Assembly: GCF_963678635.1 (NCBI RefSeq)
Contig: NC_087066.1
Span: 26,565,453 to 26,629,452, forward strand
Reading direction: 5' to 3'
DNA length: 64,000 bases
From: Symsagittifera roscoffensis
Lineage: Eukaryota; Xenacoelomorpha; Acoela; Convolutidae
The translations under genes and the position numbers were made by a program. The notes beneath the pieces are model-generated. The model saw only the letters and a program-made list of their open reading frames with translations, ran no database searches and was not told the DNA's origin. Positions 1-9,100 of the stretch are shown in pieces; positions within the stretch are counted from its first letter, which is position 1; each line of letters opens with the position of its first letter.

Positions 1-1054
1 AGTATTGTGTTCTGTGAAGTGGATTCCTGTATTTACATGCAAGTTCTGTTTCTTGATATATTTGAAAACGTGTCAATTTGTTTTCTATATTGTCTATGTT
101 TCTAAAATTAGAACTTAGTTTTCGTGATGGATGGACTTGTTCATATGGAATTGATTGTATAAAATATTTTTCGTGAAATTTTATCATACGAGCGTGTATT
201 TTTGCTACTTGAAATGTTGTACATGTATCTTCGGGGAACCAAACAATTGTTGCTTGTGTTCTCGTTGTAGGGTCGCAATAACCTTGATCATTTTTACAAG
301 GTAATCGGATTCCTTGATAGATCATTGTATTATCTGATAAATCTCGTGTTAGTTGTATTTTTTCGAGTTGTATTTTCCAATCGAAAAACATTATTTCTTG
401 GTATCCTTTATTTTTTGTGTCTGCTTTGCAGTTTGATGGGTCATTTATACCAATGTGTGGTATCCAATGTTTGTCGTGTAGGTCATAGGTTAATCGTCCG
501 TGTGCGCCGTTATACGGGTATTTTTCGTCTAGTTTTATATGTCCTTGGTGTCTTTCAAGTTGTGATTGATGTACAGAGTCTGAAAAAACTTGAAAATTAA
601 CTAATTTTCTTTGGGAGTTTTTATTTTGTGTGATGTTTAGTCTAAGTAATTCATTTTTACAATCGTCGGGATTGAGATGTAAAAGACGTTCTATATTACT
701 TTGATAGAATGATTCATGGTCAAGTCGGTTTTTGTTTCCGTTCGAGACTTGTGAACAATGTACTTTCTTTTCGGAAAATGTTGCTGTGAATTTATAACCT
801 GTAACTGTTGTTGCTCGGGCTTTTGAATAGAGTGTTGCTATTACATCTGTGGTTTCTATAGCTTGTGGTTCTGTTTCACATTGTGATACTTGATTTATTG
901 CATATTTGTGTAGTGTTTTTTGTTCATTTTCTTCACAATCGTAATGTGTTACTAATAAATCTTGTGGTCCTGTACGAGGAGAAGGGTTTATGTTTTGATC
1001 TGAGATTACTAGAAAAGGGAGTTGGAGAAAAATTAATAATTTTAGAATATACAT
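1..1054 (-). CDS. env: Envelope-like glycoprotein (partial, runs off window)
   Basis: The frame is open from the ATG at 1,054 to the window edge (351 codons, no stop). It starts with a short hydrophobic segment rich in Leu/Ile/Phe (about residues 3-17), a plausible signal peptide. The ectodomain-like part has regularly spaced cysteines, an early Y-D-C motif, a later D-D-C motif and a G-x-x-L-P-C motif followed by C-D-P and a Trp-containing strand. In my reading this resembles chuvirus/mononegavirus-type fusion glycoproteins captured by several animal retroelements; that is inference, not a search result. Its start overlaps the end of ORF3 by 13 nt in another frame, a typical position for env downstream of pol. 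Transmembrane anchor and furin site, if present, would lie outside the window. Expression is probably from a spliced subgenomic RNA. Confidence 0.6.
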   Translation of the reverse strand, partial: MYILKLLIFLQLPFLVISDQNINPSPRTGPQDLLVTHYDCEENEQKTLHKYAINQVSQCETEPQAIETTDVIATLYSKARATTVTGYKFTATFSEKKVHCSQVSNGNKNRLDHESFYQSNIERLLHLNPDDCKNELLRLNITQNKNSQRKLVNFQVFSDSVHQSQLERHQGHIKLDEKYPYNGAHGRLTYDLHDKHWIPHIGINDPSNCKADTKNKGYQEIMFFDWKIQLEKIQLTRDLSDNTMIYQGIRLPCKNDQGYCDPTTRTQATIVWFPEDTCTTFQVAKIHARMIKFHEKYFIQSIPYEQVHPSRKLSSNFRNIDNIENKLTRFQIYQETELACKYRNPLHRTQY

Positions 1055-2175
1055 GTGTATGATAATCCTGAGTATGGATTATAAAATGTAATGTAGCCAA
1101 TTGTGTTTTTGGTATATCTGTCGTATTTGTATATTACTTCAGTAGTTATAAACGGTGGTGGTAGTGATTGAGCTGTTATGTTAGGTGGGTTTAATGGGTA
1201 GGGATGTTGGGTAATATTATTTAACTTAACTGTGATTTCAAACTTTAATTGTAAACTGTTTTGTTGGAGTATTTGAATATTGTGATCACGGATATCGTTG
1301 TGAATATCTTGGCGATATTGTAATCTATTAAGTGCCCAGTTATGAAGGCGGTTACTTTCTTGATGTTGTCCAAATAGTGGTGGAGGTGCTGTGAATGTAT
1401 TCCAATCTAGTCTTAAAGGAATATTTATTGATGATTGTTCTCGATATCTGGCGTCGAGATTATTTGGAAAGGTTAAGTTAAAGGGTGGTGGTGAAAACTG
1501 GCTTATTGATGGTGTTGATGGTAGTGATAATGTTTCTGGTAGTGATGAGGATGTTGTTGTATCCGTAGAAATATCTATGGGGTCATTGACTAAATTTGGT
1601 TCACCTTGTGTAAATGAATGTGTAGTCCAATATGGTAGTCGTGATGCCTGGTTTGGGGGGTTAAAGGGATTTTCACGTATTTGCTCAGATGTTGGTGTTG
1701 AACCTAAGTAATCTGATGGTAGGCTTGAGGTGCTACGTTGTGAAAGAAGCGTAGGGGTTTCTGGTAATATACCAATGGGGTTTTCTGGAGTGTTTTGTGA
1801 TGGGGATTGAGGTATATCAAAATGAACTCGGGGAGTTTGAAGATTTCTGTTTCGTCGAGGATGTATAATTTGTCTATTTATTTCGACTGTATTTTGGTTT
1901 TGACTAGAATTTCTTATTCTACTTAGTTCTTGTGGTAGTGTTGGGTATAGGTTATATGTTGGTTCGCTTAAAGGTGCTTGTCGTTGGACTGGTTCTAGTG
2001 GTTCTGATAAACGAGTATGTCGTTCTTCAAAAGTGTATGGATTGTCTTGAAAAGAAATTCGTGTAGATGTTTGAGGGTTTTGAGTAATTGAAGGTGGTGT
2101 TTGGTTATCTTGGGATGATGTCGGTGAAGACTGATTCTGTGACTGTTGGGTAGCAATTTTTGATGGTTTTTTGAA
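1042..2175 (-). CDS. ORF3: 377-codon open frame without any Met codon, between pol and env
   Basis: Stop-to-stop, the frame runs from just after two TAA codons (upstream limit 2,175) to the TAA at 1,044-1,042. By reading it through I found no ATG codon in 377 codons. The N-terminal ~230 residues are rich in Pro, Ser, Thr, Gln and Asn and look disordered; the C-terminal ~140 are more ordered, with Trp, Tyr and hydrophobic residues and two N-I-T glycosylation-type sequons. Codon use (A-ending codons) matches gag-pol and env, and the frame length is far beyond chance for AT-rich DNA, so it is very likely coding. Lack of a start implies expression by cis-splicing from an upstream exon, by trans-splicing, or by recoding. 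The leader ORF near the 5' end is one candidate donor of a start codon. Function unknown; it could be an Env N-terminal subunit or an accessory protein. Confidence 0.6.
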   Translation of the reverse strand, partial: FKKPSKIATQQSQNQSSPTSSQDNQTPPSITQNPQTSTRISFQDNPYTFEERHTRLSEPLEPVQRQAPLSEPTYNLYPTLPQELSRIRNSSQNQNTVEINRQIIHPRRNRNLQTPRVHFDIPQSPSQNTPENPIGILPETPTLLSQRSTSSLPSDYLGSTPTSEQIRENPFNPPNQASRLPYWTTHSFTQGEPNLVNDPIDISTDTTTSSSLPETLSLPSTPSISQFSPPPFNLTFPNNLDARYREQSSINIPLRLDWNTFTAPPPLFGQHQESNRLHNWALNRLQYRQDIHNDIRDHNIQILQQNSLQLKFEITVKLNNITQHPYPLNPPNITAQSLPPPFITTEVIYKYDRYTKNTIGYITFYNPYSGLSYTCIF

Positions 2176-3198
2176 TTATTACTTTAGTGAGATATTTTGT
2201 GTTTATTATAATATTCTTCCAAAAAAAGAATTAGAAGGACTGTTGCTAGGGCAAATGTGAGGATTGCTTTCTTTATACATTTACAGATGGTCAAAATGAG
2301 GGATGATAAAATGTTATGAAAATTACAAACAATAAAAAAATATCGGTTCTACTGAAAATTGTTCGTATCATTTAGACAAGTTGTTAAAATCGTACCTGTG
2401 GATATATTCAAGGGTTTTGGAAAGTTGGAGGAATAGTTCGAGTAGAGTGTAGAAAATTTAAAAAATGTTACAAAAAATGATTAGGATTATTAGAAAAGAT
2501 TCAAGTATATCAAAAAGAAATATTATAAAGGCTTCAAGTATTGAAAAAAAATGTTTAAAATTTATAAGTATTTGAGCAACTGTTTGAGAGAAGAGCATTT
2601 AAGAAATGATCTCTTGGTCGAATATTTTTTGCTGTTTGAGGCGATTTTCTAGTGTGGTCGAATTATTTATTAGTTTTTTGACAAGTGGGTTGAGTTTTGT
2701 AAAAAATTGTTGGGGGCAATTTTCATGGTGACTGGGAGGTTGTCTTTTTCTTTATTTTTGTTTGTCAAATGATCCGGGGTATGGTGAGATTTTTATACCT
2801 TAGGCTAATTAAAATCTTCATTTTGTTACTTTAGGCTAAGTTATCAAATTTGTTTTGGGGGTATTCGTGGTCTGAGTTGGGGAAATATTGTTGATCTTTG
2901 GGTTATTAGATAAGGGAGGGGTACGGTATTATGGTGATATTTATTTTAGTTGTCAAGTTGGAGTGATTTGCTTATTTTTGACCTGGAGGTTGTAAAGTTA
3001 TAGTTAGAGATGTGCCTGGAGTTCTAGATTATTCGTCTAATTGATCTTAGTTTGAGTTAGAGAAAGTGGCGGATTGGATGAATCCTATTGGTCTATTTTG
3101 AACTAGGATTATTGCGTACTTGTGAGCATGTTATTTTGAAAAATTGAAATGAAAAATGTTACGGAGGTTTCAAGATTGTGAAGTATGAAATCTTAAAA
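2176..3198 (-). other. Pol-ORF3 spacer, ~1 kb, no convincing ORF
   Basis: This stretch of copy A lies between the integrase stop and ORF3. It has several YAG acceptor-like sites on the element strand, for example the TTTTCAG ending at 2,352, and short frames of less than 60 codons. It may hold splice-acceptor signals for the ORF3/env message. No protein domain is recognisable. Confidence 0.4.
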
Positions 3199-6141
3199 TT
3201 ACTTTTTAAATTCTACTTTCTTTAATATTTTAGATTGGGGGATGAACATTTTGTAGTTTTTACGTGGTTGATTTCGGAGTCTTGTTGTTTTTCTATGTTT
3301 AGATTTGTCTATTTCTTCTTGGGGTATTATTTGTTCTGTCATTTTTCTATTTTTTCTTTGTTTTGGAGATTCTTTATGGTTTTGTGTATTGTTTTTGGTG
3401 GCGGTTGGTTTTGTGTTTTGATTTTCGGTGGGGTTATCATTTTGTTCTGTGTTTTTCAGATGTGGTTCATTTTGAATGATTTTTAATCCTGTGAAAGAAT
3501 ATAATTGAGTTAATTCGCGGAGTGCGTATTCTTTTGGGTAATAAGGTAATAGGTTGTTTCGATGTTGAACGATTTCTTTTGTGTTTGAGTCGGTAATTTT
3601 ATATGTGACATCAGTGGGTTTTGCAATTATTTGGTATGGTCCTTTTCGAAGGGGTTGTAATTTTTTAGAAATTCCTTTTTGAGTATTAAAATTAGGTATT
3701 AAGACAAATGTTCCAATTTTTAAATCGGAGGCTGGTGTAAAACGTGAATTGATTTGTTCATTGATGTTTTGTCTTTGTAATAACTTTTTTGTTATTTTTT
3801 GATAAATTTCATTGTGTTTTTTATCTCTATTTAGAATCCATTCGGTGTGTGTACCGGAGGCTAGTTTAAGAATTTGTGGGTGATGAAAATGATCTTCATC
3901 GTGTGTATGTAAAGGTAGGTTATAACAAATTGAGTCTTTATTTGGTTGACAATAACCTTGTGCGTTTTTATGAGAATTTGCTGTAAACATTATTGGTTTG
4001 CGTGGCTTTTGGTTAAAAACCATTTCGTATGGTGACATTCCTAAAGTTGTCGTAATTTGTGAATTATATGCTAAGGGAAATAATTTTACATCTGCTGACC
4101 ATTCGGTATATTTTGTATCATTTCCGTTGATGATACATCTAAGATATTCTTGTAATGAACGGTTCATACCTTCGACTAAGCCGTTTGTCCAAGGTGCATG
4201 AGATGTACGTGGTTTGTGTTTAATGTTGTATAAATGACATAGTGTGATAATTTCATTATTTATGAATTCTGTACCGTTGTCTGTAACTAAAATTTCTGGT
4301 AGTCCGAATTTTGCTATCCAGTGTTCATAGAGTGTTGTGTAAGCGTAATAAGCGTTACAATGTGGTACTGGGTTAAGTGCTACATAATGTGTAAATGCGT
4401 CAACAATTACCATAATGTAGGAGTTTCCTTCTGATGAGGGTGAAATTGGTCCTTTAGTATCAAATGAGATACGATGATTAAAGTACAAACTTTGTCCTTT
4501 AAAATCTTGTTTTTGTGCTATTTGTTTTTGATTCGGGTAAGGTTTATTTAGTTGACATACTATACAATCATTGCATAGTACTTTTATCCAAATTGGTGCA
4601 TTTGGGAAATAAAAGTTTTGTATAAAATTTGAATATGTTTTTTCTGATCCAGAGTGTCCTTTAATATTTTGTGTATGTGAAATATTAAAAGCTATAAGAA
4701 TCATACTTATAGGGAGACATGGAACTGTAGATTCATTCAGGTTATACTCTAAAAGGTCTGTATTTTCGTTAATTGTTGTATTATTGAATTTTCGAAAATA
4801 TCGGAGGAGTGTTTTGTTTCCTAGAATGGTTGAATCTGCTTTGATAGGTTTAGTTTTATATTTGTGCCATGATTTCAGTTGTCGAATTACTGGGTCAAGG
4901 TTTTGATATTGTTTCAGTGTTGAAATTGTAATTGTTTCTGTTGGGGGGAGAAAAATGTTTTCGATTTCTAATTTAGATAAGGGTATTGTGTCAAGTGGGT
5001 CGTGAAGGTCAAAAACTTGATTTATTGTGTATTTTGAATCATTTGTTTGTGGTCCAGATAAATTTATTTTATCAGTTAAATCTTCTTTTTCAATTAGTGG
5101 AAAATGGTCTTTCTTAGGCGGGTGTTGTTTTGTTCGTTTTTGTTGGGTGTTATTTTTTATCCATTGAGAATATGGGATTGGTTTGAAAGTTGATGTTCCA
5201 AGTAAATCAACTTCATAATGATTATTTTGACAATCTAAATAAAGTGGGAAATGTTGTAAATTATTTATTTGTGATTGTTCAATATCAGTTTTTACTGCAT
5301 ATTTGCATTCCAATCGGGGTGATGTTTCGTTTTCTGCAAGGTAGAATTTTATGTTTTTGGGTATTTCAACTGTTGTTTTTCGTGTAAGTAATTCAGGTGG
5401 TGTATTTCGACTTAAGGTGTCTGGTAATGCAAGATTTTTTCCTGCAGTCCAAACTATATGTAAGTTTGGAAATTTCATTAGAATTAGTTGAAATCTGTAA
5501 ACTCGGTGGTTTGGGTTAGATTTTTGTGTAAAGAGAAAGATGATTGGTTTATGGTCTGTGAATAGAACTGTTGGATGTTTTGATCCAAGTATCAGAAATT
5601 CATATTCTGTCAGTGTATATATTATGGCTGTACATTCTCTCATTAGAGTTGAGAGTCGTAGCTCTGCTTGAGTGAATAATCGAGAATTTGCTGATATGAG
5701 GTTCATTTTATTTGTACCATTATGTGATTGTAATAGTGCTGCACCGATGCCAAAGTTCGAAGCATCGCACATTGCATAAAATGGTTGATTTGAATCTGGA
5801 ATTGTGTTTGAAATTTGTTCAGTTAAAAGTTTCTTTATTTCTTCAAATCGTGTTTGATGTTCTGTGTTCCATTCAAAATTATTTTGTTGTCTAAGGATGT
5901 TATAAAATGGTCGTAGATATAATTGCATTTTATAAACATATTTACTTAAAAAGTTTAACATTCCAAGAAATTCTTGGATTTTCTTTTTATTTGTTGGTGG
6001 TTGAAGTTTTTGAATAGCGTCAATGCGTGATTTCAATGGAGTGATTGTTTTTCTTTCTATATTATGTCCTAAAAATTTAACTCTTGTCAAAAAGAAGTGT
6101 GATTTATCGGGGGCGGCCTTCAGATTTTCGTTCTGAAGTAT
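3199..6141 (-). CDS. pol: Pol C-terminal part, copy A: RT end, RNase H and integrase (after a frameshift)
   Basis: This is the continuation of ORF2 in another frame after a 1-nt deletion, so it has no start of its own. Counting residues from the TTG at 6,090: RNase H is recognised by the C-D-A-S-N-F-G-I-G-A-A-L motif and by T-D-H-K-P-I; the integrase zinc-binding region starts near the G-H-S-G at ~478-481 and includes C-x2-C; the catalytic core has D544, D604 and E640. D604 and E640 are separated by 35 residues, the canonical DD35E spacing. A G-P-Y motif near residue 817 marks a GPY/F-like module. The C-terminal ~110 residues are basic and hydrophilic with no chromodomain that I recognise. 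In copy C the matching region is fused in frame to RT, so the split here is a lesion and not a natural gene boundary. Confidence 0.92.
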   Translation of the reverse strand: MLQNENLKAAPDKSHFFLTRVKFLGHNIERKTITPLKSRIDAIQKLQPPTNKKKIQEFLGMLNFLSKYVYKMQLYLRPFYNILRQQNNFEWNTEHQTRFEEIKKLLTEQISNTIPDSNQPFYAMCDASNFGIGAALLQSHNGTNKMNLISANSRLFTQAELRLSTLMRECTAIIYTLTEYEFLILGSKHPTVLFTDHKPIIFLFTQKSNPNHRVYRFQLILMKFPNLHIVWTAGKNLALPDTLSRNTPPELLTRKTTVEIPKNIKFYLAENETSPRLECKYAVKTDIEQSQINNLQHFPLYLDCQNNHYEVDLLGTSTFKPIPYSQWIKNNTQQKRTKQHPPKKDHFPLIEKEDLTDKINLSGPQTNDSKYTINQVFDLHDPLDTIPLSKLEIENIFLPPTETITISTLKQYQNLDPVIRQLKSWHKYKTKPIKADSTILGNKTLLRYFRKFNNTTINENTDLLEYNLNESTVPCLPISMILIAFNISHTQNIKGHSGSEKTYSNFIQNFYFPNAPIWIKVLCNDCIVCQLNKPYPNQKQIAQKQDFKGQSLYFNHRISFDTKGPISPSSEGNSYIMVIVDAFTHYVALNPVPHCNAYYAYTTLYEHWIAKFGLPEILVTDNGTEFINNEIITLCHLYNIKHKPRTSHAPWTNGLVEGMNRSLQEYLRCIINGNDTKYTEWSADVKLFPLAYNSQITTTLGMSPYEMVFNQKPRKPIMFTANSHKNAQGYCQPNKDSICYNLPLHTHDEDHFHHPQILKLASGTHTEWILNRDKKHNEIYQKITKKLLQRQNINEQINSRFTPASDLKIGTFVLIPNFNTQKGISKKLQPLRKGPYQIIAKPTDVTYKITDSNTKEIVQHRNNLLPYYPKEYALRELTQLYSFTGLKIIQNEPHLKNTEQNDNPTENQNTKPTATKNNTQNHKESPKQRKNRKMTEQIIPQEEIDKSKHRKTTRLRNQPRKNYKMFIPQSKILKKVEFKK

Positions 6142-9100
6142 TGGTGATATTTTTCTAAAACATTGAACATCTCGTCTTTTGTTTGTGATTGCATAAAAAC
6201 ATCGTCTAAATAGGTGATTGCGTTTTTCTTGAGTATTAGTGGTCTAAAAATTTTGCTCATAAAAGCTGAAAATGCTGCTGGTCCTATGGATATTCCATAG
6301 AATAAGCGGTTGAATTCATATTGTTGGTTTCCTATAACAAATTGTGTTAAACGTCGTGATTGTTCATCTAGTGGCATTTGATTGTATGCACTATTCATAT
6401 CGGCGGTTGTAAAGTATTTGCCGTTTATTTTTGTTAAAATAACTTGTATTGGTTCAATGGGCCAATTACATTTTGATTCATCTATGAGTGAATTGAGGTA
6501 TCTAGCGTCGAGAACGATTTTTAATGATTCTCCTTTAGCTAGAATGATAACAGGGTTGATGAATGTGTTGCCTTTTGGTTGTTCTTCTTTGTTTACTGGT
6601 GATATAATGTTGTATTGTTCTAAAATATCGAGTAATCTGTTCACTTTATCATGTAAGTGAATTGGTACTTTACTTGCTCTCTGTTTTTTGAAAACTGCGT
6701 CTGGTTTTAACGGGAGATGTAGTGATGAACTGATTTTCCCAACATCGAATTTTGATGTTGCATAGACTGATGAATATTTAATTAGCTGTTTGGCTAATTT
6801 TTCGAATTCGTCTTGTGTTATTTGTGAATGTTGGAAATTAAACATTGTTAAAAATTTCTGTTGGTCCTCTGTGTAGTTACTTATGTTGAATGTAGGTTTG
6901 AAATATGGAGTTTTTGTGAAATAATCCGTATTTCTGTTTTCGTTACTTATTATATTATTTATAGATAATTCTTCATTAAGAATTGTAGATTGGCAAATAT
7001 CTAGTAATTGGAGTATATTATTTACGCGATAGGCTTTTTCGTGTATTGGTGATATTGTAGCGTTGGTTTCACAATATCCTAAAAGTCCTAAAGGTAATGT
7101 TACTTGGTAAGGTGTGTTGTTATAGACATGTAAGGAAATGATATCGGAATTCGAATTTTTCAAATATTTTATGGATGAGATTGTGATTTTGAAAAATTTG
7201 TGAATAGGTTTGAATTCAAATTCTGACATATAAAATTTTTGTTTGTTTTGTTCTTTATCATATTGGTGAACTTGTTTGATTGAAAAATTATAGATATTTC
7301 CTGATAGTGGTTTTAGGTGTTTTCTTTGTTTGTTAAATATCGGGTAGAATTTTGAAAAGAATGGTGGTTGTTTATTTAATCTTTGAAAAAATGTTAAGGA
7401 TGTTTCTTTTGTTTTTGTATATTTATCTTTGATTAATATTTTACTATTTAGTATGTTAATTGTTGGTATATACTTCGAAATAAATGGTATTCCAATGATA
7501 TTATATTTAATGTCAGTGATATGGAATATTTGTTTAAATGGCTTATTTAAAATTTTGCTTTGTTCCATTGTTCTGGTGGGGAGGAGAAATAATTGGATTT
7601 TTCCGTAGTTTATCAATGTTGATCCTTGTGCTGTTGCTAACTTACTGGAGGTTTCAAGAGGTATTAACTTTGGGTGTAAAGTTTTTATTTCATTCCATGT
7701 GGGGATGTTTATTATGTTTGATTCTGCTCCTGAATCAATTAAAAAATCTATTTCAAGGTCTGGTGGTTGAAATTCTTTATTTCTTGGGCTTTCTAAGAGA
7801 AATGGTATTGTCCAAATTTTTTCTTTGGGTTGTTCTTTTTGTATATTTTGATAAATGTGGTTTGTATTCAAGCATTTTGTTTTGGTATTTTTATTGGTTT
7901 GATCTGTAGTGTTAATCTCGTTTGTTTCTTGCGTCGTTGGTGTGGAATTTATGGGTGTAGTGTAATAATTTTGAAGAAATTCTGATTGATTTTCATATAT
8001 GTGTGATGAAAAGGGTTGTTCATATATGACAGATTCATAGTCATTTTCGACTTTTATCATATTGATAGAAAGAGTGTTTTCAGTATCACTTTCTGAATCT
8101 GATGATGTACAGTTTATTTGATTGAGTTGTAACGTTTCAGTTACTGTGTCATCAATACCTGGAGGGTCTGATGTTGTTTCTGGGTTAGATTGTACTTGAT
8201 TGATTTGTCTTTGATGTTTAGGTGTACTACTTCTATGGCGATTATTAGAATTATTATAGTTATTATTATTCCGGTGTGGTGATTGGGAATAATTTCTATA
8301 ACGATTATTATAACTTGGGTGTCGATTTTGTGAATTATTTCGCGATCTGTTTTGGTAATTATTGTTTGGTCTGTTATAGTTCGATCTATTATATGAGTTA
8401 TTCCTTGATCGATTGTTCGGGTAATTCTGGTTTCGGTTGTTTGAATAACTTCTATTTCGATTATAGGAGTAGTTTCTATTCCTATTGTATGATGAATTTC
8501 GTGATTGGTTGTTTGGATAGTAGTTATTTCTTGATTGGGAATTAGATCTAGAAACAAATCGTTGTGTGTTTGAATTTGATCTGGAGTAGTTATTTCGACT
8601 ATTTGGTCTATTGTAGTGATTTTGTGATGAATTATACGTGTTTCTTCGTTCTGGTGATCTTCCTCTATAACTTGAGTTATATGGTGATTGATTTCTTGTA
8701 TAATTTGTATTGTTCGGGAGTGGTTTTCCTGAACTGTTGTTGCTGTGGACTGTTTTGTTCGGTAGATTTTGATCTTTTTTCATGTATTGATAGAATGATT
8801 TATTTGGTTCTTTATATTTTTGAGGTTTATTTTGATTATCTTGCTGTTTTTGTCTACATTCGGAAATACTATGTCCGTATCGTCGGCAATAATTACACCA
8901 TTTTTTGAAAGATGGTTTGCCTTTAAAGTTCGGGTTCTTTTCGTAAATATTGAGTATTTCAGTGATTTTTTCAACGAGGTCTGTCTCTGATTCCTGAATA
9001 TTATTAATATTAGTGGGAGTCGTTTCAATTCTATTAACGTATTGTAATTTCAGATTTTCCGTTTCTTCTAGTTTCATCGTGATTTCTGCTTGTTCTAATT

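Noticed and set aside
2184-2348. Short frame with a transmembrane-like hydrophobic run between pol and ORF3
   Set aside because: About 54 codons, no ATG, and the nearby acceptor would place a stop in its frame; hydrophobic runs are common in T-rich antisense of A-rich DNA.
7538-7909. Plus-strand frames across copy A (and minus-strand frames across C)
   Set aside because: They lie antisense to gag-pol and are rich in Leu/Phe/Val as expected for the complement of A-rich coding DNA.
8141-8557. 138-codon frame rich in Thr/Ile overlapping the Gag basic tract (also in C at 58,811-59,227)
   Set aside because: It is the shifted frame of the Asn/Arg/Ser/Tyr repeat; its composition follows from that repeat and it has no independent support.
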